From NCBI GenBank assembly GCA_017304675.1, contig JAFKLS010000023.1, forward strand, positions 1 through 45,646: 45,646 nt of DNA, written 5' to 3'. The stretch is from Sphingobacteriia bacterium (GTDB lineage: Bacteria > Bacteroidota > Bacteroidia > Chitinophagales > Chitinophagaceae). The notes under the pieces are model-generated. The model had not been told where the DNA came from. It was given only the letters and a program-made list of their open reading frames with translations, and searched no databases. Both the position numbers and the translations under genes were made by a program. Below, in pieces: positions 26,043-34,174 of this stretch (positions are counted from its first letter, which is position 1; each line of letters opens with the position of its first letter).

Positions 26043-27485
26043 TTATTTTTTGTTTATTCGTCTTTTGAGGGATTCTATCTCTTTTTGTTGTATTCTATTA
26101 TCTTTTTTGATTAATGCATTCTCCTTTTTCAATTCAATCATGTACAAAGTCAGCTCTTCTATTTTCTCTAACAATTTTGTTTGTAAGTCCCCTACACTCA
26201 CACCTTCTCCCTGCATCTCACTTGCCGATACTATTCCAGGAAGATGCTTATGCTGTTTAATGTAAGTTTCTAGTTCGTTCAGAGGTTTTAGTCTGTAATT
26301 ATCTTTAAACACATAATCAGCCCCAGTTGTATTTACCACAAGCTTATCAGCCCTGATATTGCCTGCTACATCTAATTTGTAATTTGTATTTGTTTGGGAA
26401 GTTTTGCCAAGAAGCAAATTTCCATTCCCATTTAATCTCATACGTTCTGTTTTCTCTGCTACATTATTACCTGTACCAACTTCAAAACAAATACCGGCGT
26501 AAGCACCAAAATGCAGATTATCGTCAGGCCAATTCCTAAAAGCTACATATCCACCAAGATTATTATCAGTAAAAAGAATTCCTGAGTACGTATTATTATC
26601 ATAACTATTTCGAAACTCAGTAAACCCGCCATTTGCGGCATCAATGGCAATTTTAGTATTTTCATTTAACCCTTGAACCCCTACAGGAACGGCATCAACT
26701 AAATGGAGTTTAACTAATGGAGAAACTCCTAAACCCAACTTACCATCTGATGTTAATCTTGCTCGCTCTAACCCATTAAATAAAAATCGCAAATTATCAT
26801 CAACATCATCTCCCCAGCCAATTATTGCATCTTTCCGATTATAACCTTCATCTATTAAGCCAAAAAAAGCGGCATCGCTATCCCAAATCACTCCCGTACC
26901 ATATACTTTATTGTTTCCTAAATACAATGGATATCCAGAATAATCTCCATTACCATGTCGCATCCATTGCCCCCAAGGATCATTATAAACTCCATTGCCA
27001 AGTATACCCGTATTTCCTATAACATGTAATTTTTCAGAAGGGCTAGGCGTACCTATTCCAATTTTTCTATCACGTGTAAAGGATATTATATCTCCATAGT
27101 TATTAGATTCCAAAATCAATTTATTATCTCCGGATCCTGGTATCCGAAAATAAAAACCATCTCCAGTAGCAGCTTGATTTTTGAAAAATATACTAGCTTT
27201 GTAATTACCGTTATCATTAGTGTTAATTGTAACTGTACCATCAAAAGATACATCAGTATATTCTTTCATTTGATATTTATACATATAGCTAGCAGCGGCT
27301 TCTTTACCATTTATAAAACCGATCCGTTTATACTCTAAGTAGCTGCCCAATGTTTTGAATACCGGGTCAATAATTATAGGGATTCTCCTTACATCTTTTG
27401 CTACTGCATGGTTAACAATAATTTTTATCAATAGCACTAATAAATAAGCAGATTTCAGGTTAAAAAATAAGTTCATTCTTTGCAT
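26043..27485 (-). CDS. Fibre-like surface protein with C-terminal coiled-coil module (B)
   Basis: 480 aa. The N-terminal ~70 residues are nearly the same as in the 504-aa protein (VFKTLGSYLEYKRIGF). The middle is different, with tail-fibre phrases such as RKIGIGTPSPSEKLHVIG, DGKLGLGVSPLVKLHLVD and LLLGKTSQTNTNYKLDVAGN. The C-terminal module is a diverged version (ADYVFKDNYRLKPLNELETY, HKHLPGIVSASEM, LLEKIEELTLYMI), then a long Lys/Glu coiled coil to the end. One base separates its stop from the next start, so translation is probably coupled. Likely surface-exposed; the receptor is unknown. Confidence 0.7.
   Translation of the reverse strand: MQRMNLFFNLKSAYLLVLLIKIIVNHAVAKDVRRIPIIIDPVFKTLGSYLEYKRIGFINGKEAAASYMYKYQMKEYTDVSFDGTVTINTNDNGNYKASIFFKNQAATGDGFYFRIPGSGDNKLILESNNYGDIISFTRDRKIGIGTPSPSEKLHVIGNTGILGNGVYNDPWGQWMRHGNGDYSGYPLYLGNNKVYGTGVIWDSDAAFFGLIDEGYNRKDAIIGWGDDVDDNLRFLFNGLERARLTSDGKLGLGVSPLVKLHLVDAVPVGVQGLNENTKIAIDAANGGFTEFRNSYDNNTYSGILFTDNNLGGYVAFRNWPDDNLHFGAYAGICFEVGTGNNVAEKTERMRLNGNGNLLLGKTSQTNTNYKLDVAGNIRADKLVVNTTGADYVFKDNYRLKPLNELETYIKQHKHLPGIVSASEMQGEGVSVGDLQTKLLEKIEELTLYMIELKKENALIKKDNRIQQKEIESLKRRINKK
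27300..27465 (-). repeat. Repeated fibre N-terminal region, copy 2
   Basis: Partner of 25860-26025, in the 480-aa gene. Confidence 0.8.
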
Positions 27486-27487
27486 GA

Positions 27488-28711
27488 TTATTTTTTATCA
27501 ATTTGTTTTTTAAGAGTTTTTATTGCTTTCTGTTGACCTAGGCATTCTTTCTTCAATTCAATGACATACAAAGTCAACTCTTCAATCTTTCTTAAGAGCA
27601 TGGCTTGTGTTTCTCCAACATCTACACCTTTAGTTTTTACTTCTTTTTCGCTGGGTATATCAGGTAAATGTTGATGTATTTTAATGTATTGCTCTACTTC
27701 TGAAAGTGTGCGGAGATTGTATTGGGGTTTGAAGACATAATCAGGCCATGTTTGTTGATCTACTTTTATTTTTCGTGTTCTGATGCCTATTTCTACGAAG
27801 AGTTTATAAGTTAAATCGTTTGTATTTGTTGTGCCAATTCCTACATTACCGTTACCATCTATTACAATATCATCACCATAATTCCAAGCTGTTCCTGAAC
27901 CTTTATTAAAATACCTTCTTGTACCAAGTATCATCTTACCGGTTGCATTAGACGTGTTTCCGTTACCAGGAATAGTTATTATCCGTCCCTGCCCCCAAAG
28001 ATTAGTTCCATCAGTATTCGCCGGAATAACAAATTCTAACTCTGCTCCACCTGAAGAAGAAGATCTACCTCCTGTATTTGCAGTTAATAATAAGTTCCCA
28101 GAAAATGGAGATGATATATCTTTACTGACGCCTGAATTAGTAACATCCAATTTTGAATTAGGAGTTGTTGTTCCAATACCCACATTACTATTAAAGTAAA
28201 CTTGACTTTGATAAACTAATTCTTCGGGTAAATCTTTATATATTCCGCTTACTGGCGGTGTTGAGCCGTAATGGCCAAAGCTCTTAGTCCATGTACCTGC
28301 TGCTGACTCAAGGAAGAGATTGGCTGCTTCACCAGTGTACGGCGGTAAGTTGGCATAAAAATCCCACGTAGATTGATTTATCTGTATTACCCTTACTCCA
28401 TTGATGATTTTTGTTCTACCTGTATTGTAAAAACTTCCTGCTGCATAAAAACCTCCATCGTTAGAAACGAAGTTACTTGTTCTGAAATGTATGCTTCCTT
28501 CTCCGTTTTGACCAAAATTTGCATTATATCCACCACCTGCACTTATCCTGATAACGGCATCATAACCTTGTTGTCCTAAACTTAATGTTCCTAACTTGAA
28601 CCAATCATAGTCTGATGCGGTATTTCCTAAGTTATAAACTGTTTGAGCATTTGTCTTTAGTAAACAAAAGCATATTGTTACACTTACAATGAATCTTAGT
28701 TTCATTTTCAT
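27488..28711 (-). CDS. Fibre-like surface protein with C-terminal coiled-coil module (C)
   Basis: 407 aa. Signal peptide MKMKLRFIVSVTICFCLLKT ending NAQ. The N-terminal part (GNTASDYDWFKLGTLSLGQQG) is unlike the other two fibre genes. Two VGIGTTTPNSKLDV-type collagen/tail-fibre phrases follow. The C-terminal module (WPDYVFKPQYNLRTL to LLRKIEELTLYVI) is almost identical in DNA to that of the 504-aa gene. It lies 84 bp downstream of the outer-membrane protein gene. Probably a trimeric extracellular fibre; assignment is by repeat style, not by a named family. Confidence 0.7.
   Translation of the reverse strand: MKMKLRFIVSVTICFCLLKTNAQTVYNLGNTASDYDWFKLGTLSLGQQGYDAVIRISAGGGYNANFGQNGEGSIHFRTSNFVSNDGGFYAAGSFYNTGRTKIINGVRVIQINQSTWDFYANLPPYTGEAANLFLESAAGTWTKSFGHYGSTPPVSGIYKDLPEELVYQSQVYFNSNVGIGTTTPNSKLDVTNSGVSKDISSPFSGNLLLTANTGGRSSSSGGAELEFVIPANTDGTNLWGQGRIITIPGNGNTSNATGKMILGTRRYFNKGSGTAWNYGDDIVIDGNGNVGIGTTNTNDLTYKLFVEIGIRTRKIKVDQQTWPDYVFKPQYNLRTLSEVEQYIKIHQHLPDIPSEKEVKTKGVDVGETQAMLLRKIEELTLYVIELKKECLGQQKAIKTLKKQIDKK
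27559..27721 (-). repeat. Repeated fibre C-terminal module, copy 2
   Basis: Partner of 24583-24745. The intervening 480-aa gene carries only a diverged version of the module. Confidence 0.85.
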
Positions 28712-28795
28712 GCTGTTTAGATTTAAGGCGTAATTATTTGTATTTATGAATCTTTTTTAGCTGGTTTAGTTTTTTATTTATTTTCACTTTCCCCT

Positions 28796-30280
28796 TTAAA
28801 ATGTATACCCCACTCTGAACTTAATAGGAGTACCCTTGGGTATCTGCCGGTAACTCAAAAAGTCCCATAATACCTGTATGTTCGTTGTCTTCTTACCTGT
28901 CTTCAATTTCTTCGTCATCCCAATCAATCCACTCTGCTGCCATTTACTGTAATCATTCAACTGCGGAATTTTACTGAATGCCTGCATATAGTTCTGCTCG
29001 TAGCCACCTGTCATCCAAATACTGCCTTTTAGTTTAATGTCCAGATAACTCCTCAATCCTATGCCCTCACTACTGATATGTATATCTTTCACCGGCTTAC
29101 CCCATCCGAGTTTATAAGCTGCTCCTATACCTATTACACTTTTATCATTTAGTTTATAGCCTGCTGTTAATGCGATATCCGTTGTTGCAGGCAGGAAATA
29201 ATTGGTTCCTACTGATTGTATATTCGCTCCATATTCTACTCTTTTCCAAAATGATTTTGTCTTTTGTGTATTGGGTTTGAAGTTGGTGGGCATCGTGATG
29301 TCTGCTCCATTCGTATTGTTCCCAAGCTGGTTCAGTTTGTCTTTTAGTTGGTTGAGCTGACCCTGTGCCTGCTGTAATTGCTGTTGCATTAATTGTTGTG
29401 GGTCTGCTGTCAGTTGGTTAGATGCAGTGCCGATATTCATGCCCATCCTTTGTTGTATCAATGTTCCTACCGAGGCCCTTGTCTGCAAGCCCTGTAAGGC
29501 CTGGCCGCTGCTATTGTTTTGTGGTGCCGGAAATAGCTGGGATAGCATGCTGTTCTTTTGCATGAAGTCTTTAAATGCCGGTATGTCTCTTATTAAGGCA
29601 AGGGCTTTTTGTTCCAGTTTCTGGTCATCATGCAGTAGTTCTTTGTATTCATTTATTTGCTGATGGTAGTAGTAGAGTTCTTTGTCGTATCCTTTCAGCA
29701 GGGTGCTTAATTTAAATTCACGGGCCAATGTCTGCAGTTCTTTTTGTCTTTGAACCAGTGCCGATTGTATGTCCGATACAGATTGCATTTTGTCTTGTAC
29801 CGTTCCTATCGTGTTGCTTAGTTCTGTGAACCGGCTGAGCTGTTCCGGGGATATGGCTTTGGTTCCTTTGTTTAGGGCTGCCAGGAATTTGCCGGCCGTT
29901 TGTAAACTGTCCAGGCCAGGTATATAGTTTGACATCTTTTTCCATTTGTTTTGTGTGGATTGGAGCTGGCTGTTCAGTTTGCTGTATGTTTTTTGTGATT
30001 CATACAGCATTGCTTTGGCTTTTGTGCTGTCTGTCTTGTATATTTTCCTATATAGTATGGTTTCCTGTTGCTGAAGTTTTTTCAGGTAGTGGCCGGTTTG
30101 CTTGGTAATGTTTTTTTCCAGCCCGGTATATTTTTTTTGAAGGTCTCTGTTCAGTTTGCCGGTATAATGGTCTAGGCTTTTCTGCAAACTATCGCTTTGC
30201 CCATAGCAGCTTATATAGCTATATAATAACAGGGTTAGAATCGGTTTCAAGAGTTTATGCACTGTAGTTTTACTATTCAT
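28796..30280 (-). CDS. Outer-membrane protein: periplasmic coiled coil plus C-terminal beta-barrel-like domain
   Basis: 494 aa from the ATG at 30280; a TTG at 30304 would add eight residues before a good signal peptide (KLLKPILTLLLYSYISCYGQ). Residues ~25-300 are charged heptads (LQKSLDHYTGKL, LYESQKTYSKL) and a Gln-rich stretch (QQQLQQAQGQLNQLKDKLNQ), so a long coiled coil. The last ~150 residues alternate short amphipathic strands (VEYGANIQSVG, IALTAGYKL, SVIGIGAAYKL, IWMTGGYEQNY) and end KFRVGYTF, with the terminal aromatic typical of outer-membrane barrels. It is the first gene of the Rhs operon and could anchor or export the fibres and Rhs proteins. The exact role is unknown. Confidence 0.65.
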   Translation of the reverse strand: MNSKTTVHKLLKPILTLLLYSYISCYGQSDSLQKSLDHYTGKLNRDLQKKYTGLEKNITKQTGHYLKKLQQQETILYRKIYKTDSTKAKAMLYESQKTYSKLNSQLQSTQNKWKKMSNYIPGLDSLQTAGKFLAALNKGTKAISPEQLSRFTELSNTIGTVQDKMQSVSDIQSALVQRQKELQTLAREFKLSTLLKGYDKELYYYHQQINEYKELLHDDQKLEQKALALIRDIPAFKDFMQKNSMLSQLFPAPQNNSSGQALQGLQTRASVGTLIQQRMGMNIGTASNQLTADPQQLMQQQLQQAQGQLNQLKDKLNQLGNNTNGADITMPTNFKPNTQKTKSFWKRVEYGANIQSVGTNYFLPATTDIALTAGYKLNDKSVIGIGAAYKLGWGKPVKDIHISSEGIGLRSYLDIKLKGSIWMTGGYEQNYMQAFSKIPQLNDYSKWQQSGLIGMTKKLKTGKKTTNIQVLWDFLSYRQIPKGTPIKFRVGYTF

Positions 30281-30407
30281 TGTAAAGAAAACATATATAC
30301 ACAAAATAAAAAATGGGGATTTTACCTCATTTTTTATTGAGCATTTTTTTTGTATTTGTCTTAATACATATATTTATGCCCCCATCGGTTTCATTTAAAT
30401 TATTCAA
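30281..30407. promoter_or_regulatory. Divergent regulatory region with an 11-bp stem-loop
   Basis: This 127-bp spacer separates the Rhs operon (minus) from the response regulator gene (plus). It contains AAAAAATGGGG (30308-30318) and CCTCATTTTTT (30325-30335), an 11-bp inverted repeat with one G-T pair and a 6-nt loop, flanked by T-rich runs on both strands like a bidirectional terminator. For the Rhs operon the hairpin lies 28-55 nt upstream of the ATG, so it would be in the leader. A partial -7 match (TATATTTA) is near 30367 on the plus strand. No exact TAnnTTTG box was found for the operon. Confidence 0.5.
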
Positions 30408-31037
30408 ATGAATACTGTTATTTCTATAGTTGTTTGTGATGATCATACCATGTTCAGAAAGAGTTTGTCACTGTATTTAGGTACGTTTAAGAAAGTGAAG
30501 GTGTTGAAGGATTTTGCTAACGGGCATGGGTTGGTGAAGTTTCTTCAGCATCACCAGCCGCCTTCTCTGGTGCTTATGGATATTAAAATGCCCGTGATGA
30601 ATGGCTATGAGTCCACTGCTTTTTTAAAGCAGTATTACCCGAAGGTGAGGGTTATCGCTATGTCAAGTTTCGATAATGAGTTGGCTATAGCGCAGATATT
30701 GCACATGGGCGCCTCCTGTTTTGTTTCTAAAAATGATGAGCCTGATGAGATCTGCAAGGCAATATTGCATGTGCATCAATATGGTTATTATATGAATAAG
30801 TGGATGCGCTATCAGCAAAAAAACCAGGTTGTACCAGCCATGCAGCTTTTAACAGCGAAAGAAAAGACCATTTTACCATTGCTCTGTTCTTCTAAAACTT
30901 ATGATGAAATCGCCTCTATATCTAATATCAGCATTAAAACAGTTGACCGGCACAGAGATGAAATTTTTAAAAAATTAAACGTACAATCCAGGCTAAATCT
31001 CGCCCTCTTCGCTATTAATAACGGTATCGTTGTGTAA
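30408..31037 (+). CDS. NarL/LuxR-type response regulator, orphan
   Basis: 209 aa. The receiver domain (1-125) has the acidic pair in VVCDDH, phospho-acceptor Asp in LVLMDIKMPVMNG (about residue 58), Ser/Thr switch in AMSSFD and conserved Lys in FVSKND. The LuxR helix-turn-helix (about 145-209) reads LTAKEKTILPLLCSS..YDEIASISNISIKTVDRHRDEIFKKL. No histidine kinase gene is in the window. It is divergent from the Rhs operon with a shared 127-bp spacer, the usual arrangement for a local regulator, so control of the Rhs operon is a reasonable inference. Its 3' side faces the tRNA-Pro terminator. Confidence 0.85.
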   Translation: MNTVISIVVCDDHTMFRKSLSLYLGTFKKVKVLKDFANGHGLVKFLQHHQPPSLVLMDIKMPVMNGYESTAFLKQYYPKVRVIAMSSFDNELAIAQILHMGASCFVSKNDEPDEICKAILHVHQYGYYMNKWMRYQQKNQVVPAMQLLTAKEKTILPLLCSSKTYDEIASISNISIKTVDRHRDEIFKKLNVQSRLNLALFAINNGIVV

Positions 31038-31133
31038 GCGTTTCCCCCTTCCTTTTAATTATTATTGTAAGATATGTTTCAGAAAATGTGTATATCGCTT
31101 TTTACGACTTTGCCCGAATAGTTTACCAAGAAT

Positions 31134-31167
31134 AAAAAAGCTCTGTAGAAAATCTACAAAGCTTTTT
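31134..31167. terminator. Bidirectional terminator between the response regulator and tRNA-Pro
   Basis: AAAAAGCT.TGTAGA and TCTACA..AGCTTTTT form a long stem with a small internal bulge around AAA, flanked by A/T runs, so it can stop transcription from both the plus-strand regulator and the minus-strand tRNA. Confidence 0.85.
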
Positions 31168-31168
31168 G

Positions 31169-31242
31169 TCGGGTGGACTGGATTCGAACCAGCGACCCCT
31201 TGCACCCCATACAAGTACGCTACCGGACTGCGCCACCACCCG
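31169..31242 (-). tRNA. tRNA-Pro (anticodon GGG)
   Basis: Minus-strand cloverleaf: acceptor CGGGTGG with CCACCCG, anticodon stem CTTGT/GCAAG around loop ATGGGGT giving GGG, T stem GCTGG/CCAGT with loop TTCGAAT, discriminator A. CCA is not encoded. Confidence 0.95.
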
Positions 31243-31258
31243 ATCCTTTTCGGGGCTG

Positions 31259-31288
31259 CAAATATAGGCTCAATTCAAATTTTTCAAA
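31259..31288 (-). promoter_or_regulatory. Bacteroidota-type promoter of tRNA-Pro
   Basis: On the minus strand TTTG (31285-31288) is followed after 18 bp by an exact TATATTTG box (31259-31266), about 17 bp upstream of the tRNA 5' end. The same two elements occur before tRNA-Arg. Confidence 0.75.
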
Positions 31289-31317
31289 GTATATTCGCAA
31301 AAATTTACCAATAAAGC

Positions 31318-32580
31318 ATGAAGATTCTTCTCAGGAAGGTTTCCATCCTCGATAAATCATCTCCTTTTCACCATTCCGTTAAAGATATTCTCATAGAAAA
31401 TAGTATTATCAAAACCATCAGCGATAATATACATGATACGGATGCAAAAGAGATAAGTGATAAGAACTTGTGTGCCAGTTCGGGGTGGGTAGATATTTTT
31501 ACCAGCATCGGCGATCCGGGTTATGAATTTAAAGAGACCATTCAATCTGCTGCTGCAGCGGCTGCACAAGGTGGTTATACAACTATTTTCTGTTTGCCCA
31601 ATACCCAACCCGCTATTCAATCTAAATCGCAGGTAGAGTATGTTTTATCGAAAGGGAAAAATACGCCGGTTAGTGTTCTGCCTTTAGGCTGTATCACCAG
31701 GAATGTAGAAGGTAAAGACCTTGCCGAAATGTACGATATGCATCATGCAGGGGCCGTTGCGTTTTCCGATGGCATCAACCCTGTTCAAACATCAGGCCTG
31801 CTATTAAAAGCACTTCAGTATGTAAAAGCCTTTGATGGCACTATTATACAAATGCCCATTGATAAAAGCATCGGCACTTATGGATTAATGAATGAAGGTA
31901 TTGTTTCTACTCAAATGGGGTTACCGGGTATCCCTTCAATTGGTGAAGAGCTTATTATTAAAAGAGATATTGATCTGGTAAGATACACCAACAGCAAATT
32001 GCATATTACGGGTATCAGTACCGCCAAAGCAGTTGAACTTGTAGCGGCAGCTAAAGAAGAGGGCTTACAGGTATCTTGCAGTGTTACGCCTTACCATTTG
32101 TATTTTAACGAAGAAGATATTGTTTCTTACAACACCAACTTGAAAGTTAATCCTCCTCTCCGATCTAAAAAGGACATGATGGCTTTGAGAGAGGCCGTTA
32201 TGAAGGGCACAATTGATTGTATTGCATCGCACCACTTCCCCCAGGACACAGATAATAAAATATGTGAATTTGAAAATGCAAAATATGGTATGCTGGGCCT
32301 GCAAACTGCATTTAACATAGTGAACGAAATACTACCCGATATAAGCCAGGAAAGGATTGCAGAGATATTCTCGTTCAACGCCAGAAATATTTTTAAGCTC
32401 CCCGCACCTATCAAAGAAGATGAAATTGCCAATATTACCCTCTTTACAAAAGAAGGTACCAGTACACTTACCAAAGAAAACAATCAAAGCAAATCTGCCA
32501 ACACACCTTTCTTCAATGTTCCGCTGAAAGGAAGGGTTATTGGCATTATTGCAGGGCATCAACCGTATCTGAACATCTAA
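31318..32580 (+). CDS. Dihydroorotase homologue lacking the catalytic metal ligands
   Basis: 420 aa, clearly of the dihydroorotase/cyclic amidohydrolase family: PGYEFKETIQSAAAAAAQGGYTTIFCLPNTQP, AVAFSDGINPVQ, GIPSIGEELIIKRDIDLVR, KVNPPLRSKKDM. The metal-binding HxH expected after GWVD is replaced by IFTS, and the usual DHAPH near the end reads SHHFPQ, so ligands and the catalytic Asp are missing; the His of LHITGIST is kept. Non-catalytic dihydroorotases are known, and some serve as structural partners of aspartate transcarbamoylase. This copy may do so or have another role. It is followed 13 bp later by the DUF4199 gene, a common Bacteroidota order. Confidence 0.85.
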   Translation: MKILLRKVSILDKSSPFHHSVKDILIENSIIKTISDNIHDTDAKEISDKNLCASSGWVDIFTSIGDPGYEFKETIQSAAAAAAQGGYTTIFCLPNTQPAIQSKSQVEYVLSKGKNTPVSVLPLGCITRNVEGKDLAEMYDMHHAGAVAFSDGINPVQTSGLLLKALQYVKAFDGTIIQMPIDKSIGTYGLMNEGIVSTQMGLPGIPSIGEELIIKRDIDLVRYTNSKLHITGISTAKAVELVAAAKEEGLQVSCSVTPYHLYFNEEDIVSYNTNLKVNPPLRSKKDMMALREAVMKGTIDCIASHHFPQDTDNKICEFENAKYGMLGLQTAFNIVNEILPDISQERIAEIFSFNARNIFKLPAPIKEDEIANITLFTKEGTSTLTKENNQSKSANTPFFNVPLKGRVIGIIAGHQPYLNI

Positions 32581-32593
32581 TAACATTATCGTA

Positions 32594-33127
32594 TTGAAAG
32601 CATCTGTTTATCAAAAAGCTGCCCTGCTGTTTGGCCTCATTGCCGGCATGGTTTTTATTATCTTCAATTTCACAAGCTGGAAACTGGGAGTTCGTACCTA
32701 TGCCAATACTTTGGCCATAGAAAAATTTATTCCTTACATATTTTTGTTATTTCTGCTGGGAGGCATCCGGCTCAGGAAAAACAATAATGATACAATCCGT
32801 TTTGCTGATGCACTGAAATTTGCTTTTCTTGCTTATATTGTTTTTTCTTTAATAGAAGCAATAGCCAATTATTTTTTATATAACATAATCGATAAAGGTT
32901 TAACATCCAGCCTCTTCGAAGTCACCAAAGAGCAGTCTGTTCAGTTCATGAAAAGGTTGGGATCAACAAAAGAACAAATAGATGAAACGTTAAAAAATGC
33001 AGAGGCTACAAAGAATGAAACAGGTTTCAGAACAATTTTTTTAGGTTTGGGCCTTTCCATAATTTGGAGTTTTGGAAAATCGATAGTATTGGCAATGATC
33101 ATTAAAAAAGAAAAGACAAATAACTAA
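32594..33127 (+). CDS. DUF4199 membrane protein
   Basis: 177 aa from a TTG start at 32594, the only start that keeps the first membrane helix. Four hydrophobic segments are seen (about 9-27, 45-62, 74-95, 148-168), with a charged loop between the third and fourth (VTKEQSVQFMKRLGSTKEQI). The pattern matches DUF4199, a Bacteroidota family of inner-membrane proteins of unknown function usually next to a dolichyl-phosphate-type glycosyltransferase. Its stop directly abuts the ATG of the GT2 gene, so translation is probably coupled. Confidence 0.75.
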   Translation: MKASVYQKAALLFGLIAGMVFIIFNFTSWKLGVRTYANTLAIEKFIPYIFLLFLLGGIRLRKNNNDTIRFADALKFAFLAYIVFSLIEAIANYFLYNIIDKGLTSSLFEVTKEQSVQFMKRLGSTKEQIDETLKNAEATKNETGFRTIFLGLGLSIIWSFGKSIVLAMIIKKEKTNN

Positions 33128-34069
33128 ATGGATATTTCAGTTGTTATACCGCTATTAAACGAAGAAGAGTCTCTTCCTGAACTGAGTGAATGGATTGAAC
33201 GAGTGATGAATGAATACATGTTCAGCTACGAAGTACTTTTTATAGACGATGGAAGTACAGATAACAGTTGGAATGTAATTGAGGCTATTACACGCAGGAA
33301 CCCTTGTTTCAAAGGAATAAAATTTCAGCGGAATTATGGAAAGAGTGCCGCATTGAACGAAGGGTTTAAAGCTGCTATGGGCGATGTAATTATTACCATG
33401 GATGCGGATTTACAAGATTCTCCCGACGAAATACCTGAATTGAGAAAGATGGTTATTGAAGAAGGTTACGATCTTGTAAGCGGGTGGAAAAAGAAGAGAT
33501 ACGATAACAAGCTTACCAAAAACCTTCCCTCTAAAATATTCAATGCGGCAGCACGCTACAGCAGCGGTATTAAGCTGCACGACTTTAATTGCGGGCTAAA
33601 GGCATACAGGAAAAAAGTGGTAAAAAGCATTGAAGTGTTTAGCGAAATGCATCGCTACATACCTGTAATTGCCAAAGCTGCCGGTTTTAAAAAAATTGGG
33701 GAGAAAATAGTAGAACACCGAGCAAGAAAATACGGTATTACCAAATTTGGATGGAACAGGTTTGTAAATGGCTTCTTAGACCTGTTTACCATTAGCTTCA
33801 TCAATAAATTCGGTAAAAAACCCATGCATTTTTTTGGGTTATATGGCACACTCTCTTTCCTTATCGGTTTTGCCATGATCATTTATTTTGTTATTGCCAA
33901 AATAACAGACACAGAGTTTGCCCTCACCAACCGGCCCAGTTTTTATATTGCCCTTACCATTATGATTATTGGTATGCAATTGTTTCTGGTAGGTTTTATT
34001 GCAGAATTGATAGTACGAAATGCATCTGAAAGAAATGTGTATTTGATTGAAGATAAAATTGGTGTTTAG
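33128..34069 (+). CDS. Family 2 glycosyltransferase, polyprenyl-phosphate sugar synthase type
   Basis: 313 aa. GT2 domain with VVIPLLNEEESL at the N-terminus, FIDDGSTDNS, KFQRNYGKSAALNEGF, MDADLQDSPDEIPEL (metal-binding DxD equivalent) and KRYDNKLTK. Two membrane helices follow near residues 238-258 and 278-305. This is the DPM1/GtrB-like architecture that transfers a sugar from a nucleotide donor to a polyprenyl phosphate at the inner membrane. Sugar and acceptor are not determinable here. It follows DUF4199 without a gap. Confidence 0.88.
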   Translation: MDISVVIPLLNEEESLPELSEWIERVMNEYMFSYEVLFIDDGSTDNSWNVIEAITRRNPCFKGIKFQRNYGKSAALNEGFKAAMGDVIITMDADLQDSPDEIPELRKMVIEEGYDLVSGWKKKRYDNKLTKNLPSKIFNAAARYSSGIKLHDFNCGLKAYRKKVVKSIEVFSEMHRYIPVIAKAAGFKKIGEKIVEHRARKYGITKFGWNRFVNGFLDLFTISFINKFGKKPMHFFGLYGTLSFLIGFAMIIYFVIAKITDTEFALTNRPSFYIALTIMIIGMQLFLVGFIAELIVRNASERNVYLIEDKIGV

Positions 34070-34174
34070 TTTTCTTCTTTGGAAAGAAAACACAATTCAA
34101 GAGAAAGATATTTTCAAACGACAACAAAAATCAGCGATAATCTGTCTAATTAGTTTTATCAGTCTTCAATCAAT

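Noticed and set aside
24527..28711. Fibre genes as part of a prophage
   Set aside because: Apart from tail-fibre-like repeat style there are no phage structural, packaging, lysis or integrase genes nearby, and each gene has a secretion-type N-terminus.
31070..31133. Small RNA gene between the response regulator and tRNA-Pro
   Set aside because: Only the terminator hairpin is structured; no separate promoter or conserved fold is visible.
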